Shown piece after piece: positions 26,339-35,663 of a stretch of 64,000 nt of DNA. The first letter of the stretch is position 1; each line of letters begins with the position of its first letter. Source of the stretch: Parabacteroides distasonis (GTDB lineage Bacteria > Bacteroidota > Bacteroidia > Bacteroidales > Tannerellaceae); NCBI GenBank assembly GCA_021531775.1, contig JAFBIU010000001.1, forward strand, positions 1 through 64,000, in the 5' to 3' direction. Below the pieces are notes generated by a model. That model saw nothing but the letters and a program-made list of their open reading frames with translations. It ran no database searches and had not been told where the DNA came from. Both the position numbers and the translations under genes were made by a program.

Positions 26339-27253
26339 TTATCGATTACATCTGTCAAAGAAGTGAATAGCCTCCAGTTCGGCACGCATGGCCACCTCCT
26401 CCTCGTCCGTCATGTTGCGGAAGGGGGTACGGTTCTTGCCTAAATCCAGACCGATCAGTTTCATGATGCGTTTGCCACCGACAATGTTGCCCCGGTAACG
26501 GCAGATGACGTTGATCACCTCCTGCGAGAAGTTCTGTTTCTCCCGGGCTGTCTCGATGTCTCCCTGGGCCCAAGCCTCTAAGATGCCCACCAGTTCACGG
26601 CCGTTGTAGTTGGTCGTACCACCGATACCACCCTGTGCGCCACCCATGGCCAAACAGGGGAGAATGGTCTCGTCCTGTCCATGCAACATGTCGAACTTGC
26701 CGTCGGCATACAGACGACACTGGTTGTATTCATACAGACTCTCATACGTATATTTGATACCGGCAAAATTGGGAATGCGTCCATCGACAGCCTTCAGGAA
26801 GTCCAGCATCGGCAGATAGGCGTTGTTGAAAGCCGGGATGTGGTAGTAATAGAAGGGCAGGTGGGGTGCACCACAGGCAATCTCTTCACAATACTTGACG
26901 AGCTCTTCCACCCGTCCGATCCGTGGGAAAGGGGTAGCCATCGCACCAATACCCCAGGCTCCGATCTCTTGCGCATGAGCAGCCAGGTTGCGACTCGATT
27001 TGACGCAGGTACTACCTACGTGTACAATCACTTTGAAGCCGGCGGGAGCTGCCTGGATCCAAGCCTCGGCCAACCGTTTCCGTTCCTCCTCGGTCAGCAT
27101 GTAGCCTTCGCCCGATGATCCGTTGATGAATACGCCCTTCAGCCCGTTTCGTTCCAATAGTTTGGCATAAGCGGCAATCGGTTCATAGTTCACCTCCCCA
27201 TTCTCGTAGAAGGGGGTAAATGGTGCGTCAATCAGTCCTTTAATCTTTTCCAT
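26339..27253 (-). CDS. nanA: N-acetylneuraminate lyase
   Basis: NanA splits sialic acid into ManNAc and pyruvate. I start it at 27253 (304 aa, MEKIKGLIDAPFTPF); the longer frame to 27370 would run through the promoter. The TIM-barrel shows the pyruvate-binding GSSGE (45-49), Tyr137 in FYYYHIP and the Schiff-base Lys167 in FAGIKYTY. Length fits the DHDPS/NAL family. It is the first gene of the operon nanA-nanE-nanT-nanH-GH20, read from the promoter at 27296-27289. Confidence 0.92.
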   Translation of the reverse strand: MEKIKGLIDAPFTPFYENGEVNYEPIAAYAKLLERNGLKGVFINGSSGEGYMLTEEERKRLAEAWIQAAPAGFKVIVHVGSTCVKSSRNLAAHAQEIGAWGIGAMATPFPRIGRVEELVKYCEEIACGAPHLPFYYYHIPAFNNAYLPMLDFLKAVDGRIPNFAGIKYTYESLYEYNQCRLYADGKFDMLHGQDETILPCLAMGGAQGGIGGTTNYNGRELVGILEAWAQGDIETAREKQNFSQEVINVICRYRGNIVGGKRIMKLIGLDLGKNRTPFRNMTDEEEVAMRAELEAIHFFDRCNR

Positions 27254-27288
27254 ATTTGTGTGCTTGAGTATTAAGTGAGTTAATGCAA

Positions 27289-27296
27289 CAAATTTA
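27289..27296 (-). promoter_or_regulatory. promoter -7 box of the nan operon
   Basis: TAAATTTG read leftward, 36 bases from the nanA start. It lies back to back with the ruvB promoter (27319-27326); only 22 bases separate the two -7 boxes, so a regulator bound here could affect both. Confidence 0.55.
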
Positions 27297-27318
27297 GAAT
27301 CTTTTCCGTAAATCTTAC

Positions 27319-27326
27319 TACCTTTG
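27319..27326 (+). promoter_or_regulatory. promoter -7 box of the ruvB operon
   Basis: TACCTTTG, 42 bases before the ruvB ATG. Confidence 0.55.
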
Positions 27327-27368
27327 CTCACTAAAAACGAAAAATAGATCTTTTTTTGAATCAGAAGC

Positions 27369-28403
27369 ATGGAAGATTTTGATATCAGAGATACACGAAT
27401 GCCCGAAAGTGAGCGCGAATATGAGAATGTGCTCCGTCCGCTTTCCTTGGATGATTTCAGTGGTCAGGCCAAGGTGGTGGAGAACTTGAAGGTGTTTGTG
27501 ATGGCGGCCCGGATGCGCAAGGAGGCACTGGACCACGTCTTGTTGCATGGGCCTCCCGGATTGGGCAAGACCACCTTGTCCAATATCATTGCCAATGAAT
27601 TGGGGGTAGGCTTCAAGGTCACTTCGGGACCGGTCTTGGACAAGCCGGGTGATTTGGCGGGTGTGCTCACCTCGTTGGAGAAGAACGATGTGCTGTTCAT
27701 CGACGAGATTCACCGGTTGAGTCCGGTGGTGGAGGAGTACCTCTATTCGGCCATGGAGGATTTCCGGATCGATATTGTGATTGACAAGGGGCCGAGTGCC
27801 CGCTCGATCCAGATCGACTTGGCTCCCTTTACGTTGGTAGGTGCTACCACCCGTAGTGGTTTGCTGACCAGTCCGTTGCGTGCCCGTTTCGGCATCAACA
27901 TGCACTTGGAGTATTACGATGTGGAGACCTTGACGAAGATCGTCTTGCGAAGTGCCAGCATCCTGCGGGTCAAGTGTGCGTTGGAGGCTGCCCGGGAGAT
28001 TGCTTCCCGAAGCCGGGGAACGCCTCGTATTGCCAATGCCCTGTTGCGACGGGTGCGCGACTTTGCCCAGGTGAAGGGCAATGGTGACATCGACAAGGCC
28101 ATTGCCTGCTACTCGTTGGAGGCTTTAAATATCGACCGCTATGGATTGGATCAGATCGACAACAAGTTGTTAGTGACCATTATCGAGAAGTTCAAGGGTG
28201 GTCCGGTCGGACTGACCACGATTGCGACGTCTTTGGGTGAAGATCCGGGAACCTTGGAAGAGGTCTATGAGCCCTTCCTCATTCAGGAGGGATTCATCAA
28301 GCGGACACCTCGCGGACGTGAAGTGACGGAATTGGCCTATCGCCATTTGGGCTTGACAGGCAAGTTGGGTCGCAGAGACGGCCAGTTAAATTTGGATTTG
28401 TAA
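27369..28403 (+). CDS. ruvB: Holliday junction branch-migration helicase RuvB
   Basis: This 344-aa AAA+ motor drives RuvA-bound Holliday junctions. Walker A is GPPGLGKTT (61-69), Walker [10 protein letters not shown] (about 114-122), sensor motif GATTRSGLL with the Arg finger region PLRARFG, and the winged helix at the end ([16 protein letters not shown]). Length is normal. It leads a plus-strand run to 34478. Confidence 0.96.
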   Translation: MEDFDIRDTRMPESEREYENVLRPLSLDDFSGQAKVVENLKVFVMAARMRKEALDHVLLHGPPGLGKTTLSNIIANELGVGFKVTSGPVLDKPGDLAGVLTSLEKNDVLFIDEIHRLSPVVEEYLYSAMEDFRIDIVIDKGPSARSIQIDLAPFTLVGATTRSGLLTSPLRARFGINMHLEYYDVETLTKIVLRSASILRVKCALEAAREIASRSRGTPRIANALLRRVRDFAQVKGNGDIDKAIACYSLEALNIDRYGLDQIDNKLLVTIIEKFKGGPVGLTTIATSLGEDPGTLEEVYEPFLIQEGFIKRTPRGREVTELAYRHLGLTGKLGRRDGQLNLDL

Positions 28404-28432
28404 GCATTGTAAGTAGTTTGTAGTAATATAGT

Positions 28433-29911
28433 ATGGCAGGAATGAAACGGCTGGCAAAAGAGACAGCCGTCTATGGATTAAGTAGTATCATCGGACGTTT
28501 CCTCAACTGGATGCTGGTGCCGATGTACACACGTGTGCTGGCGGGTACGGGTGAATATGGCATTGTGACCAATCTCTATGGGTGGACTGCCCTGTTGTTG
28601 GTCTTCTTGACCTACGGTATGGAGACTGGTTTCTTCCGGTTCATGAACCGGAAAGAGGAGGAGATCGATCCCGCTCGGGTCTATGCCTCGGTCTTGCGCT
28701 CGTTGGCCACCAGCTCATTACTCTTCTGTGGGGTGATCGCCCTCCTCTTTCCCTGGATTTGTGAGGGATTGGGCTATGCCGATCATCCCGAATATGTGGC
28801 GATGATGGCCGGTATTGTGGCCGTGGATGCCTTTTGTTGCATCCCCTTTGCCTATTTGCGTTACCAAGGAAAGGCTTGGCGCTTTGCGGGCATCAAGCTG
28901 CTGAATATCTTTTTGAACATCTTCTTGAACATTCTCTTCTTGGTGGTTTGTCCGTGGCTGTCGGACCGGATGGCTGGCGGATTGCCCGGTTATGATCCGG
29001 ACTATGGGGTCGGCTATGTCTTCTTGGCTAACGTGATCACGACGGCCGTGACCCTCTTGCTGCTGTGGCCCGATATGCGTCCCGGCTGGCAGGCCCGTGG
29101 TGACTGGACCCTTTTGAAACAGATCTATCGCTACTCTTTCCCGATCCTGTTGTTGGGCATAGCCGGTATTTTCAACCAGACAGCCGACAAGATTCTGTTT
29201 CCTTTCCTCTTTGAGGATCGGGCCTATGCCAACGAGCAGTTGGGCATCTATGGTGCCTGCTTCAAGATTGCGGTGGTGATGGTGATGTTCACCCAAGCGT
29301 TCCGTTATGCCTACGAGCCCTTCATTTTTGCCCGCAACAAGGGGCAGGACAACAAGGTGGCCTATGCTGAGGCGATGAAGTATTTCATCCTCTTTGCCCT
29401 TTTCATCTTCTTGGGCGTGATGTGCTACCTCGATATTCTGAAGTATTTTGTGGGAGAGGCCTACTATCCCGGCTTGCGGGTGGTCCCGATCGTGATGTTG
29501 GGTGAGTTCTTCTTCGGCATCTATTTCAACCTCTCGTTGTGGTATAAGCTGACCGACCAGACCGAATGGGGAGCCTATTTCTCCATTGCCGGCTGCTTGG
29601 CAACCATTGCCATCATCCTCTGTTTCGGACCGGCCTATGGCTATATGGCCTGTGCCTGGGCTTCGTTCTGCTGCAACCTGTTGATGATGTTGCTCTCCTA
29701 TGGGATAGGGCAACGGAAGTATCCGATTGCGTATGACCTGAAGTCGGCTGCCTTTTATACGGTCTTGACGGCCCTGCTCTATGCGGGTGCCATGCTGCCC
29801 GAGATCGATTCGTTGGTGTGGCGGTTGGCCTATCGTACCGGAATTCTCTTCCTATATATAATATGTATCATTTTAAAGGAGTATAAACATGGAAAAAGGA
29901 GCATTCTATAA
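28433..29911 (+). CDS. polysaccharide flippase (Wzx/MurJ-like, MOP superfamily)
   Basis: This 492-aa protein has about 12-14 membrane segments. Its N-terminus (LAKETAVYGLSSIIGRFLNW) and later FSFPILLLGIAGIFNQTADK-like segment (YRYSFPILLLGIAGIFN) are typical of oligosaccharide flippases of the RfbX/Wzx group. It presumably moves lipid-linked glycans across the inner membrane. No glycosyltransferases are nearby, so the substrate is unknown. It follows ruvB by 29 bases and its 3' end overlaps the next gene by 23 bases. Confidence 0.82.
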   Translation: MAGMKRLAKETAVYGLSSIIGRFLNWMLVPMYTRVLAGTGEYGIVTNLYGWTALLLVFLTYGMETGFFRFMNRKEEEIDPARVYASVLRSLATSSLLFCGVIALLFPWICEGLGYADHPEYVAMMAGIVAVDAFCCIPFAYLRYQGKAWRFAGIKLLNIFLNIFLNILFLVVCPWLSDRMAGGLPGYDPDYGVGYVFLANVITTAVTLLLLWPDMRPGWQARGDWTLLKQIYRYSFPILLLGIAGIFNQTADKILFPFLFEDRAYANEQLGIYGACFKIAVVMVMFTQAFRYAYEPFIFARNKGQDNKVAYAEAMKYFILFALFIFLGVMCYLDILKYFVGEAYYPGLRVVPIVMLGEFFFGIYFNLSLWYKLTDQTEWGAYFSIAGCLATIAIILCFGPAYGYMACAWASFCCNLLMMLLSYGIGQRKYPIAYDLKSAAFYTVLTALLYAGAMLPEIDSLVWRLAYRTGILFLYIICIILKEYKHGKRSIL

Positions 29912-31256
29912 TCAAGTGAAGACCTTCTTTGTGCGTATGTTCGATGTGCGGCAAGAGAAGGAGAATGAAATGGAAACCATCGAATCGATCAAGAAGGGTG
30001 TCGAGTTCAAGGGCACGAATCTCTGGGTCTTGATCTTCGCCATTTTTGTGGCTTCGTTGGGACTGAACACCAACTCGACGGCTGTCATCATTGGTGCGAT
30101 GTTGATCTCTCCGCTGATGGGACCGATCATGGGCTTCGGCTTGGGATTGGGTATTTCGGATTTTGAGTTGATCAAGCGGGCCTTCCGCAACTTTGCGACC
30201 GCTACGATCTTTAGTGTGATCACCTCCACCCTCTTCTTCCTGATCTCACCCATCAGTGAAGCGCAAAGCGAGTTGTTAGCTCGTACCCAACCGACGGTCT
30301 ATGATGTGCTGATCGCCTTCTTCGGTGGGTTGGCCGGTATTGTGGCCAGTTCGACCAAGAGCAAGGGTAACGTGATTCCCGGTGTGGCCATAGCCACAGC
30401 CTTGATGCCTCCCCTTTGTACGGCAGGTTTCGGTCTGGCGAGCGGCAACCTCTACTATTTCTTCGGAGCCTTCTATCTCTACTTTATCAATACTGTCTTC
30501 ATCAGCTTGGCCACCTTCTTGGTGGTGCGTCTGTTGAAGTATCCCAAGAAGGTCTTTTTGGACAAGGAGCGGGAGAAACGGGTGACCCGTACGGTCGGTC
30601 TGATCGTGATCTGCACCATCATCCCCAGTCTCTTCTTGAGTTATAACCTGATCAAGAGCAGTTACTTCAATGAACGGGCCCGCCTGTTTATCAACGAAGA
30701 GCTCAATTTCCCCAATACCCAGATCTTGAACAAGAGCATTACGGACGATGGTGAGTTGCGTGAGGTACGTGTCGTCTTGATTGGCGAGACCGTCCCGGAT
30801 GAGCTGATTGCCAATGCTCGCAACAAGATGGATCGTTATGGCTTGAGCCATACCAATTTGGTGGTGGAACAGGGCTTCGGCAAGGAGGCAACCGACTTGA
30901 ATGAGTTGAAGGTGCTGCTGATGAAGGATTTGTATAAGAATAGCGAACAGGTGTTGCAGGCACAGGCCGAACAGATTGATTCGTTGAAGCAGACGTTGAA
31001 CCGTTATCAGGCGTATGCCCGGATCTCACAGGATCTGATGCCGGAGATCAAGGCTCTCTTCCCCTATGTGGAGACCCTCTCTTGCTCCCACACCCTGTTG
31101 GTGAATGCAGATACCCAACAGACCGATACCGTGATGTTGGTCTATCTGAAGATCAAGGACAAGAAGATGCCGGCAGCGGATCAGCAGAAACTGACCGACT
31201 GGATGATGGCCCGGACGGAAATGAAACAGATTAAATTACTGATTGAAAACCAATAA
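29889..31256 (+). CDS. DUF389 membrane protein
   Basis: This 455-aa protein has the DUF389 signature VIIGAMLISPLMGPIMG (about 65-81) in a block of six or so membrane segments (40-245), then a 200-residue soluble tail with a coiled-coil stretch near 340-375 (YKNSEQVLQAQAEQIDSLKQ). The start at 29889 has a good AAAGGAG site and overlaps the flippase gene by 23 bases. Function of the family is unknown; a transport role is usually assumed from topology. Confidence 0.82.
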   Translation: MEKGAFYNQVKTFFVRMFDVRQEKENEMETIESIKKGVEFKGTNLWVLIFAIFVASLGLNTNSTAVIIGAMLISPLMGPIMGFGLGLGISDFELIKRAFRNFATATIFSVITSTLFFLISPISEAQSELLARTQPTVYDVLIAFFGGLAGIVASSTKSKGNVIPGVAIATALMPPLCTAGFGLASGNLYYFFGAFYLYFINTVFISLATFLVVRLLKYPKKVFLDKEREKRVTRTVGLIVICTIIPSLFLSYNLIKSSYFNERARLFINEELNFPNTQILNKSITDDGELREVRVVLIGETVPDELIANARNKMDRYGLSHTNLVVEQGFGKEATDLNELKVLLMKDLYKNSEQVLQAQAEQIDSLKQTLNRYQAYARISQDLMPEIKALFPYVETLSCSHTLLVNADTQQTDTVMLVYLKIKDKKMPAADQQKLTDWMMARTEMKQIKLLIENQ

Positions 31257-31268
31257 ACGAGAATTATC

Positions 31269-33410
31269 ATGAAATTAATGAAATGTGTGTGCTCACTCCT
31301 GCTGTTGCTGACAGCTACCGGACAGCTGTTTGCCGATGAGGGTATGTGGGTCATGAAAGAGCTGAACAAGCAGAATTTGGCCCGTATGGCCGAGTTGGGA
31401 TTTGTCCCGTCGATCGACAAGCTGTATAGCGAGACCGATCCGTGTGTGGCCAATGCTGTCGTCATCTTTGGCGGTGGCTGTACCGGTATTACCGTTTCGG
31501 AAACCGGTCTGATCTTCACCAACCACCATTGTGGTTATGGTGCCATCCAACAGTTGAGTAGTGTGGAACACGACTACTTGAAGAATGGTTTTGTGTCGCA
31601 AAGTCAGGCTGAAGAGCTGCCGGTTCCGGGCCTGAGTGTGCGTTACTTGCGTGAAACAGTCGATGTGAGCGATCGCATCAATAGCCAGATTGCCTCTATT
31701 GCAAGCGAGAAGGATCGGTTGGCTGCAGCCGATTCGATCGGTAATGCGATTTGCGATTCCATCGGTACGAACGAGTTCTTGGCAGCCGATGTGGTTCCGT
31801 TCTATAACAACAACAAATATTTCTTGGTGGTGTATGATGTCTATCGTGATGTCCGTATGGTGTTTGCTCCCCCTTCATCCATGGGTAAGTTTGGTGGCGA
31901 TACCGACAACTGGATGTGGCCGCGTCATACATGCGACTTCTCGGTGTTCCGTGTCTATGCCAATGGCGAGAACAAGCCGGCTCAGTATGCCGCTGAAAAC
32001 AGGCCTTATCAGCCCAAGTATGTAGCTGAAGTCTCCATGCAGGGCTATGCCGAGAAGGATTATGCCATGACCATCGGTTTTCCGGGCAGCACCAGCCGTT
32101 ACCTCTGTTCATGGGGTGTACAGCAACGTATCGAGGACAGCAACAAACCTCGTATCGAAGTGCGTGGCATCAAGCAGGATATCTGGAAGAAGGCGATGTT
32201 GGCCAGTGATGCCGTCCGCATCAAATATGCCTCCAAGTTTGCCGGTAGCTCCAACTATTGGAAGAACTCCATCGGTATGAACAAGGGCTTGGCCAATCTG
32301 CACGTCATCGACCGTAAGCAGGCAGAGGAAAAGGCGTTTGCCGATTGGGTAGCTCAGAACCCGCAACGTCAGGAGAAGTATGGGGATGTGCTGAAGCTGT
32401 TGGAGAATGGTTATACCGTATTGGGCCCGATCCAGCAGTTGGGTACCTATATGAGCGAGGCCTTCATGGGTGGTATCGAGATCATCCGTCTGGCCACAAT
32501 GGTACAACGTTTTGACGTGAAGGGTACTTCCGACGAGGATCGGACGAAGTTCCTCGAACGGGTGCAGAACTTCTTTAAGGATTATGAGCCGAGCCTGGAT
32601 CAGGAGTTGATGCCGGCCATGTTGCAGGTGGTGAAAGATCGGGTGAAGGAGGATTGCCTGCCCGATATCTACAAGACCATCGACAAGAAGTACAAGGGTG
32701 ATTATGCGAAGTATGCGGCTGATCTCTTCAAGAAGACCAACCTCACCTCTTACGAGAAGATCGAAGCGATGGTGAAGGATCCGGCCCTCTATGATAAGGT
32801 GATGAAAAAGGATCCGGCAGTGGATCTGGCTCTCTCTACCACCACCCAGCTGATGGCCTTGAGCAGTTTGGCCGGTGATACCTATTATGACATCGAGAAG
32901 GGCGAACGTCTCTACTTTGCCGGCTTGAAGGAGATGAATCCGGAGAAGGCCTTGCCGTCGGATGCTAACTTCACCATGCGTCTGAGCTATGGTTCAGTAG
33001 GCGGTTACCGTCCCTATGATGCGGCTTGGTACAACTTCTTCTCGACCAGCAAGGGTATCTTAGAGAAGGAGGATGAGACCAGTGATGAGTTCTGGGTACA
33101 ACCGGAAATCCTGGATCTGATGCGTAAGCGTGACTTTGGTGCGTATGCCAACAAGGAGGGTGAATTGCAGCTCTGCTTCTTGACCAATAACGACATTACG
33201 GGTGGTAACTCCGGTAGTCCGGTGTTCGACAAGAATGCCCGTCTGATCGGTTTGGCCTTCGACGGCAACTGGGAAGCCATGAGTGGTGACATTGCTTTCG
33301 AGCCGGAACTGCAACGTTGTATTGCCGTTGACATCCGCTTTGTCCTCTACATGATCGACAAATGGGGCAAATGTCCGCGTCTGATCAATGAACTGAAATT
33401 GGTGAAATAA
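31269..33410 (+). CDS. S46 family dipeptidyl peptidase, DPP7-like
   Basis: This 713-aa periplasmic serine peptidase removes dipeptides from peptide N-termini, a main nitrogen and carbon route in oral and gut Bacteroidales. It has a signal peptide (to about FADEGMW), the catalytic His in TNHHCGY (86-87), the Asp in RHTCDFSVFR (near 222) and the nucleophile Ser647 in TGGNSGSPVFD. The residue 18 positions after Ser647 is Gly, which in this family marks the DPP7 type (hydrophobic P1); DPP11 has Arg there for Asp/Glu. That specificity is inferred from one position. It sits 12 bases after the DUF389 gene. Confidence 0.9.
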   Translation: MKLMKCVCSLLLLLTATGQLFADEGMWVMKELNKQNLARMAELGFVPSIDKLYSETDPCVANAVVIFGGGCTGITVSETGLIFTNHHCGYGAIQQLSSVEHDYLKNGFVSQSQAEELPVPGLSVRYLRETVDVSDRINSQIASIASEKDRLAAADSIGNAICDSIGTNEFLAADVVPFYNNNKYFLVVYDVYRDVRMVFAPPSSMGKFGGDTDNWMWPRHTCDFSVFRVYANGENKPAQYAAENRPYQPKYVAEVSMQGYAEKDYAMTIGFPGSTSRYLCSWGVQQRIEDSNKPRIEVRGIKQDIWKKAMLASDAVRIKYASKFAGSSNYWKNSIGMNKGLANLHVIDRKQAEEKAFADWVAQNPQRQEKYGDVLKLLENGYTVLGPIQQLGTYMSEAFMGGIEIIRLATMVQRFDVKGTSDEDRTKFLERVQNFFKDYEPSLDQELMPAMLQVVKDRVKEDCLPDIYKTIDKKYKGDYAKYAADLFKKTNLTSYEKIEAMVKDPALYDKVMKKDPAVDLALSTTTQLMALSSLAGDTYYDIEKGERLYFAGLKEMNPEKALPSDANFTMRLSYGSVGGYRPYDAAWYNFFSTSKGILEKEDETSDEFWVQPEILDLMRKRDFGAYANKEGELQLCFLTNNDITGGNSGSPVFDKNARLIGLAFDGNWEAMSGDIAFEPELQRCIAVDIRFVLYMIDKWGKCPRLINELKLVK

Positions 33411-33413
33411 ACC

Positions 33414-34478
33414 ATGAAACAGACCGTTGTGGGAATCACTTTGCTGTTGGCAGGACTCTGTGGAGCCTGCCAACAGCAGACTAATCAACCGGAGACGCTC
33501 ACGTTCCAGCCTTTGGAAAGTGGCGTCTCTTTTACTTGTCGGGCACTCTCTGTGCCGGATGACCAGACCATTTGGGCTTCGGGTTCGCACCATACCGTCT
33601 TGCGTTCGGTCGATGGGGGCCGTCATTGGACTGCCTGCTCCTTGCCGAAAGACTCGGTCGAACTCGACTTCCGGAGTCTCTATGCCTGGAATGCCGATAG
33701 TGCCATTGTCGTTTCGACCACCTGTCCCACCGTCTGCTATAAGACAACGGATGGAGGAACAACGTGGAAACAGATCTTTGCAACCAACGATCCGGCTGTC
33801 TTTGTGAACAGTATGGATTTCAAGGATGGTCGTGATGGCGTGATCGTAGGCGATGCGGTAGAGGGTCATTTCTATCTGCTTCGTTCGCAGGATGGGGGAG
33901 AGAGCTGGCAACCGGCAGTTGCTCCGGAGGCATTGCCCGGACAGGGCTCCTTTGCCGCTTCTAACACCTGCATTCAGTATCTGCCGTCGGGCAAGATCCT
34001 GTTCGGTACGGGTGTTACCGGTTCGTCCGTCTTTGTCGGTGGCGATCAGTCAGCCACTTGGCAGTCGGTTGAAAGCCAGATTGTACAAAGTACGGGAGGA
34101 ACAGATGGCATCTATACACTCTGTATGCTGAACGATCAGATCGGTTGGGTCGGTGGCGGTAACTTCCAGTTTGTCGAGCGAAGTACCCATGTGGCCAGTT
34201 ATACGACCGATGGCGGTTTGACGTGGACTCCGGCTGCAGGTCGTCCGCATGGTTTTATCTCAGGCATTGCCCCTTTCCCGCAACGACCGGAGATCCTGTT
34301 GGCTGTCGGTTCCGATGGCTGTTCGGTCAGTGAAGATCAAGGCAAGAGCTGGGAAAACCAGACGGATCAGTTGCCGGCTGGCGTCAAGGGATATCATGTT
34401 GCCAAGGCTTCCCGGAGGGGATCCGCTGTCTATGTAGCGGGAGACAAAGGGCAGTTGGCGAAAGTAACGTGGAACTAA
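33414..34478 (+). CDS. BNR/YCF48-like repeat protein, probable lipoprotein
   Basis: The 354-aa protein begins with an export signal ending LLAGLCGAC; Cys19 could be lipidated, although the lipobox is weak. Repeated motifs such as SVDGGRHWT, TTDGGTTWKQIF, SQDGGESWQP, TTDGGLTWTP and SEDQGKSWEN mark a BNR or YCF48-type beta-propeller. No catalytic residues are recognisable. It starts three bases after the peptidase stop, so the two are surely co-translated; a role tied to the peptidase or to the envelope is possible but unproven. Confidence 0.75.
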   Translation: MKQTVVGITLLLAGLCGACQQQTNQPETLTFQPLESGVSFTCRALSVPDDQTIWASGSHHTVLRSVDGGRHWTACSLPKDSVELDFRSLYAWNADSAIVVSTTCPTVCYKTTDGGTTWKQIFATNDPAVFVNSMDFKDGRDGVIVGDAVEGHFYLLRSQDGGESWQPAVAPEALPGQGSFAASNTCIQYLPSGKILFGTGVTGSSVFVGGDQSATWQSVESQIVQSTGGTDGIYTLCMLNDQIGWVGGGNFQFVERSTHVASYTTDGGLTWTPAAGRPHGFISGIAPFPQRPEILLAVGSDGCSVSEDQGKSWENQTDQLPAGVKGYHVAKASRRGSAVYVAGDKGQLAKVTWN

Positions 34479-34484
34479 CAAAAA

Positions 34485-34520
34485 AGGCAGGTGATTCGAA
34501 AATCATCTGCCTAATTCTTT
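34485..34520. terminator. bidirectional terminator before tRNA-Val
   Basis: AGGCAGGTGATT (34485-34496) pairs with AATCATCTGCCT (34501-34512) around CGAA, with T-rich sequence after it on the plus strand and TTTTTT after it on the minus strand. It separates the ruvB-to-BNR run from the leftward tRNA. Confidence 0.85.
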
Positions 34521-34527
34521 TTCTTTG

Positions 34528-34602
34528 TGGGCGTTGAGGGATTCGAACCCCCGACCCTCTGCTTGTAAGGCAGATGCTCTGAACCAGCTGAGCTAAACGC
34601 CC
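34528..34602 (-). tRNA. tRNA-Val (anticodon UAC)
   Basis: Read leftward, the sequence folds as a cloverleaf with acceptor GGGCGTT/AACGCCC and D-arm TAGCTCAGCTGGTTCAGAGC. The anticodon loop is CTTACAA in the stem TCTGC/GCAGA, and the T-arm contains GGTTCGAATCC. The anticodon TAC reads GUA valine codons. The discriminator is A (34528) and CCA is not encoded. The promoter TATCTTTG lies at 34650-34643. Confidence 0.95.
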
Positions 34603-35023
34603 TTCATTTGTTCTGTTTTCGCTTTATCTCTCAAAAGCGATGCAAAGATACGGCTTTTTTCCTACTCTCCAAACTTTTTGCCCAAAAAGTTTTTGAAAAA
34701 GTATATTCTTTAAACGGACATCGATTGAAACGAAAAATCGATTTAGTAATTGGCGATCCATTGTTGATATTGGATATTATGAACGGTTCCGGTTCATGAC
34801 AGAATGAACGGAACAGAGGAGGTATGTAACACCTTGATATGTAGCGTAAAAATCTTTCTATATCGTGCAAAAATCTCTATCACACAGTTGCGAACGGACA
34901 TTTGCAATAGTCTGATGTACGTTTGCAACTGTGGAACAGCCGTTTGCAATCGTGTGATGGAGATTCTGAAAGGTCCTGAGAAGAATTTCTTAGGCCTTTC
35001 ATGCACATTTTCGGCTTAAAAAA
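34603..35023. other. gene-free interval upstream of tRNA-Val
   Basis: No supported gene. It contains the tRNA promoter (TATCTTTG, 34650 to 34643), a perfect 9-bp hairpin (34671-34679 with 34684-34692) and a second hairpin with GTTCC/GGAAC and GTTCAT/ATGAAC arms and a bulged G (34786-34814). The second copy of the 21-bp-period element (34871-34970) follows. Confidence 0.6.
34871..34970. repeat. dispersed 21-bp-period element, copy 2
   Basis: TTTGCAA recurs at 34901, 34922 and 34943, exactly 21 bases apart, within alternating GAAC- and GATG-led units. The left end AATCTCTATCACAC (34872-34885) matches copy 1 exactly. The right end GTGTGATGGAGATTCTGAA (34952-34970) is its inverse, with one or two differences. 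Confidence 0.7.
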
Positions 35024-35389
35024 TCATTGGGAGACTTCTTGCGAATTGATCACTTGCTCAATTTGTTCTGTTAATTTTGGAATAATGTTTTTGGCAACAT
35101 CCCAAACGATCAGATAGTTGATACCCATATAATCGTGTACTAATTTATCGCGCATACCAGCCATTTCACGCCAGGAGATGCTTCTCCACTGATACTTTAT
35201 ATCGGCAGGAATTTTCTTTGTCGCTTCCCCAATAATGGATAAGCTACGCGTAATGGCTCGTTTCAGTGTCTCATCGGATAAGAACTGATACTTTTGAATG
35301 TCGTCTGTTATGACCGATGTAATGTAGTGACATTCGTCTAATATATGTTGTAAATAGGGGATGAATGATTTAGACATACTGCGCTTCAT
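35024..35389 (-). CDS. hepT: HepT-like HEPN toxin (DUF86)
   Basis: This 121-aa HEPN protein has the RNase motif R-x4-H-x-Y as Arg80-His85-Tyr87 in MRDKLVHDY. In characterised HepT/MntA pairs this toxin cuts RNA or tRNA and is silenced when MntA AMPylates the Tyr of that motif. The start at 35389 overlaps mntA by 20 bases; a second Met at 35377 would give an 8-base overlap. Helices on both sides and length fit the DUF86 family. All key residues are present, so the toxin is probably active. Confidence 0.87.
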   Translation of the reverse strand: MKRSMSKSFIPYLQHILDECHYITSVITDDIQKYQFLSDETLKRAITRSLSIIGEATKKIPADIKYQWRSISWREMAGMRDKLVHDYMGINYLIVWDVAKNIIPKLTEQIEQVINSQEVSQ

Positions 35390-35663
35390 CTAAAATTGCT
35401 GGGCCAATATAGGGGCTTAGGCCATTTTTGGTAACAATATCTACTTTGTATCGTTTGAAAGTCTGCTGAAGAATTTCGCAAACGGTGAGGTAATTCGTAT
35501 AGGTCTCTTGTCCGTCTGCAAAATCAACTAATATATCAATGTCGCTTCGCGGTGTGTTTTCTCCCCTGACGGTCGATCCAAACAGGGCGAGCGAAGATAC
35601 GCCAAACTCAGTCAACTGATGTTTGATTGATGCTAATCTCTGTATGACGGTTTCTTTCTTCAT
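35370..35663 (-). CDS. mntA: MntA-like nucleotidyltransferase antitoxin
   Basis: This 97-aa minimal nucleotidyltransferase carries LFGSTVRGENTPRSDIDILV, with Gly29-Ser30 and Asp41/Asp43, and a third acidic residue at Asp75 (YKVDIVTK). These are the metal and nucleotide residues of MNT antitoxins, which AMPylate the HEPN partner. The gene comes first in the pair. A weak promoter-like TAACCTTG lies at 35696-35689. Unlike the copy at 1948-2265, this pair looks complete. Confidence 0.87.
   Translation of the reverse strand: MKKETVIQRLASIKHQLTEFGVSSLALFGSTVRGENTPRSDIDILVDFADGQETYTNYLTVCEILQQTFKRYKVDIVTKNGLSPYIGPAILDEAQYV

Noticed and set aside
27254-27370. Longer nanA start
   Set aside because: The extension runs through both divergent promoters and has low-complexity residues unlike the family.
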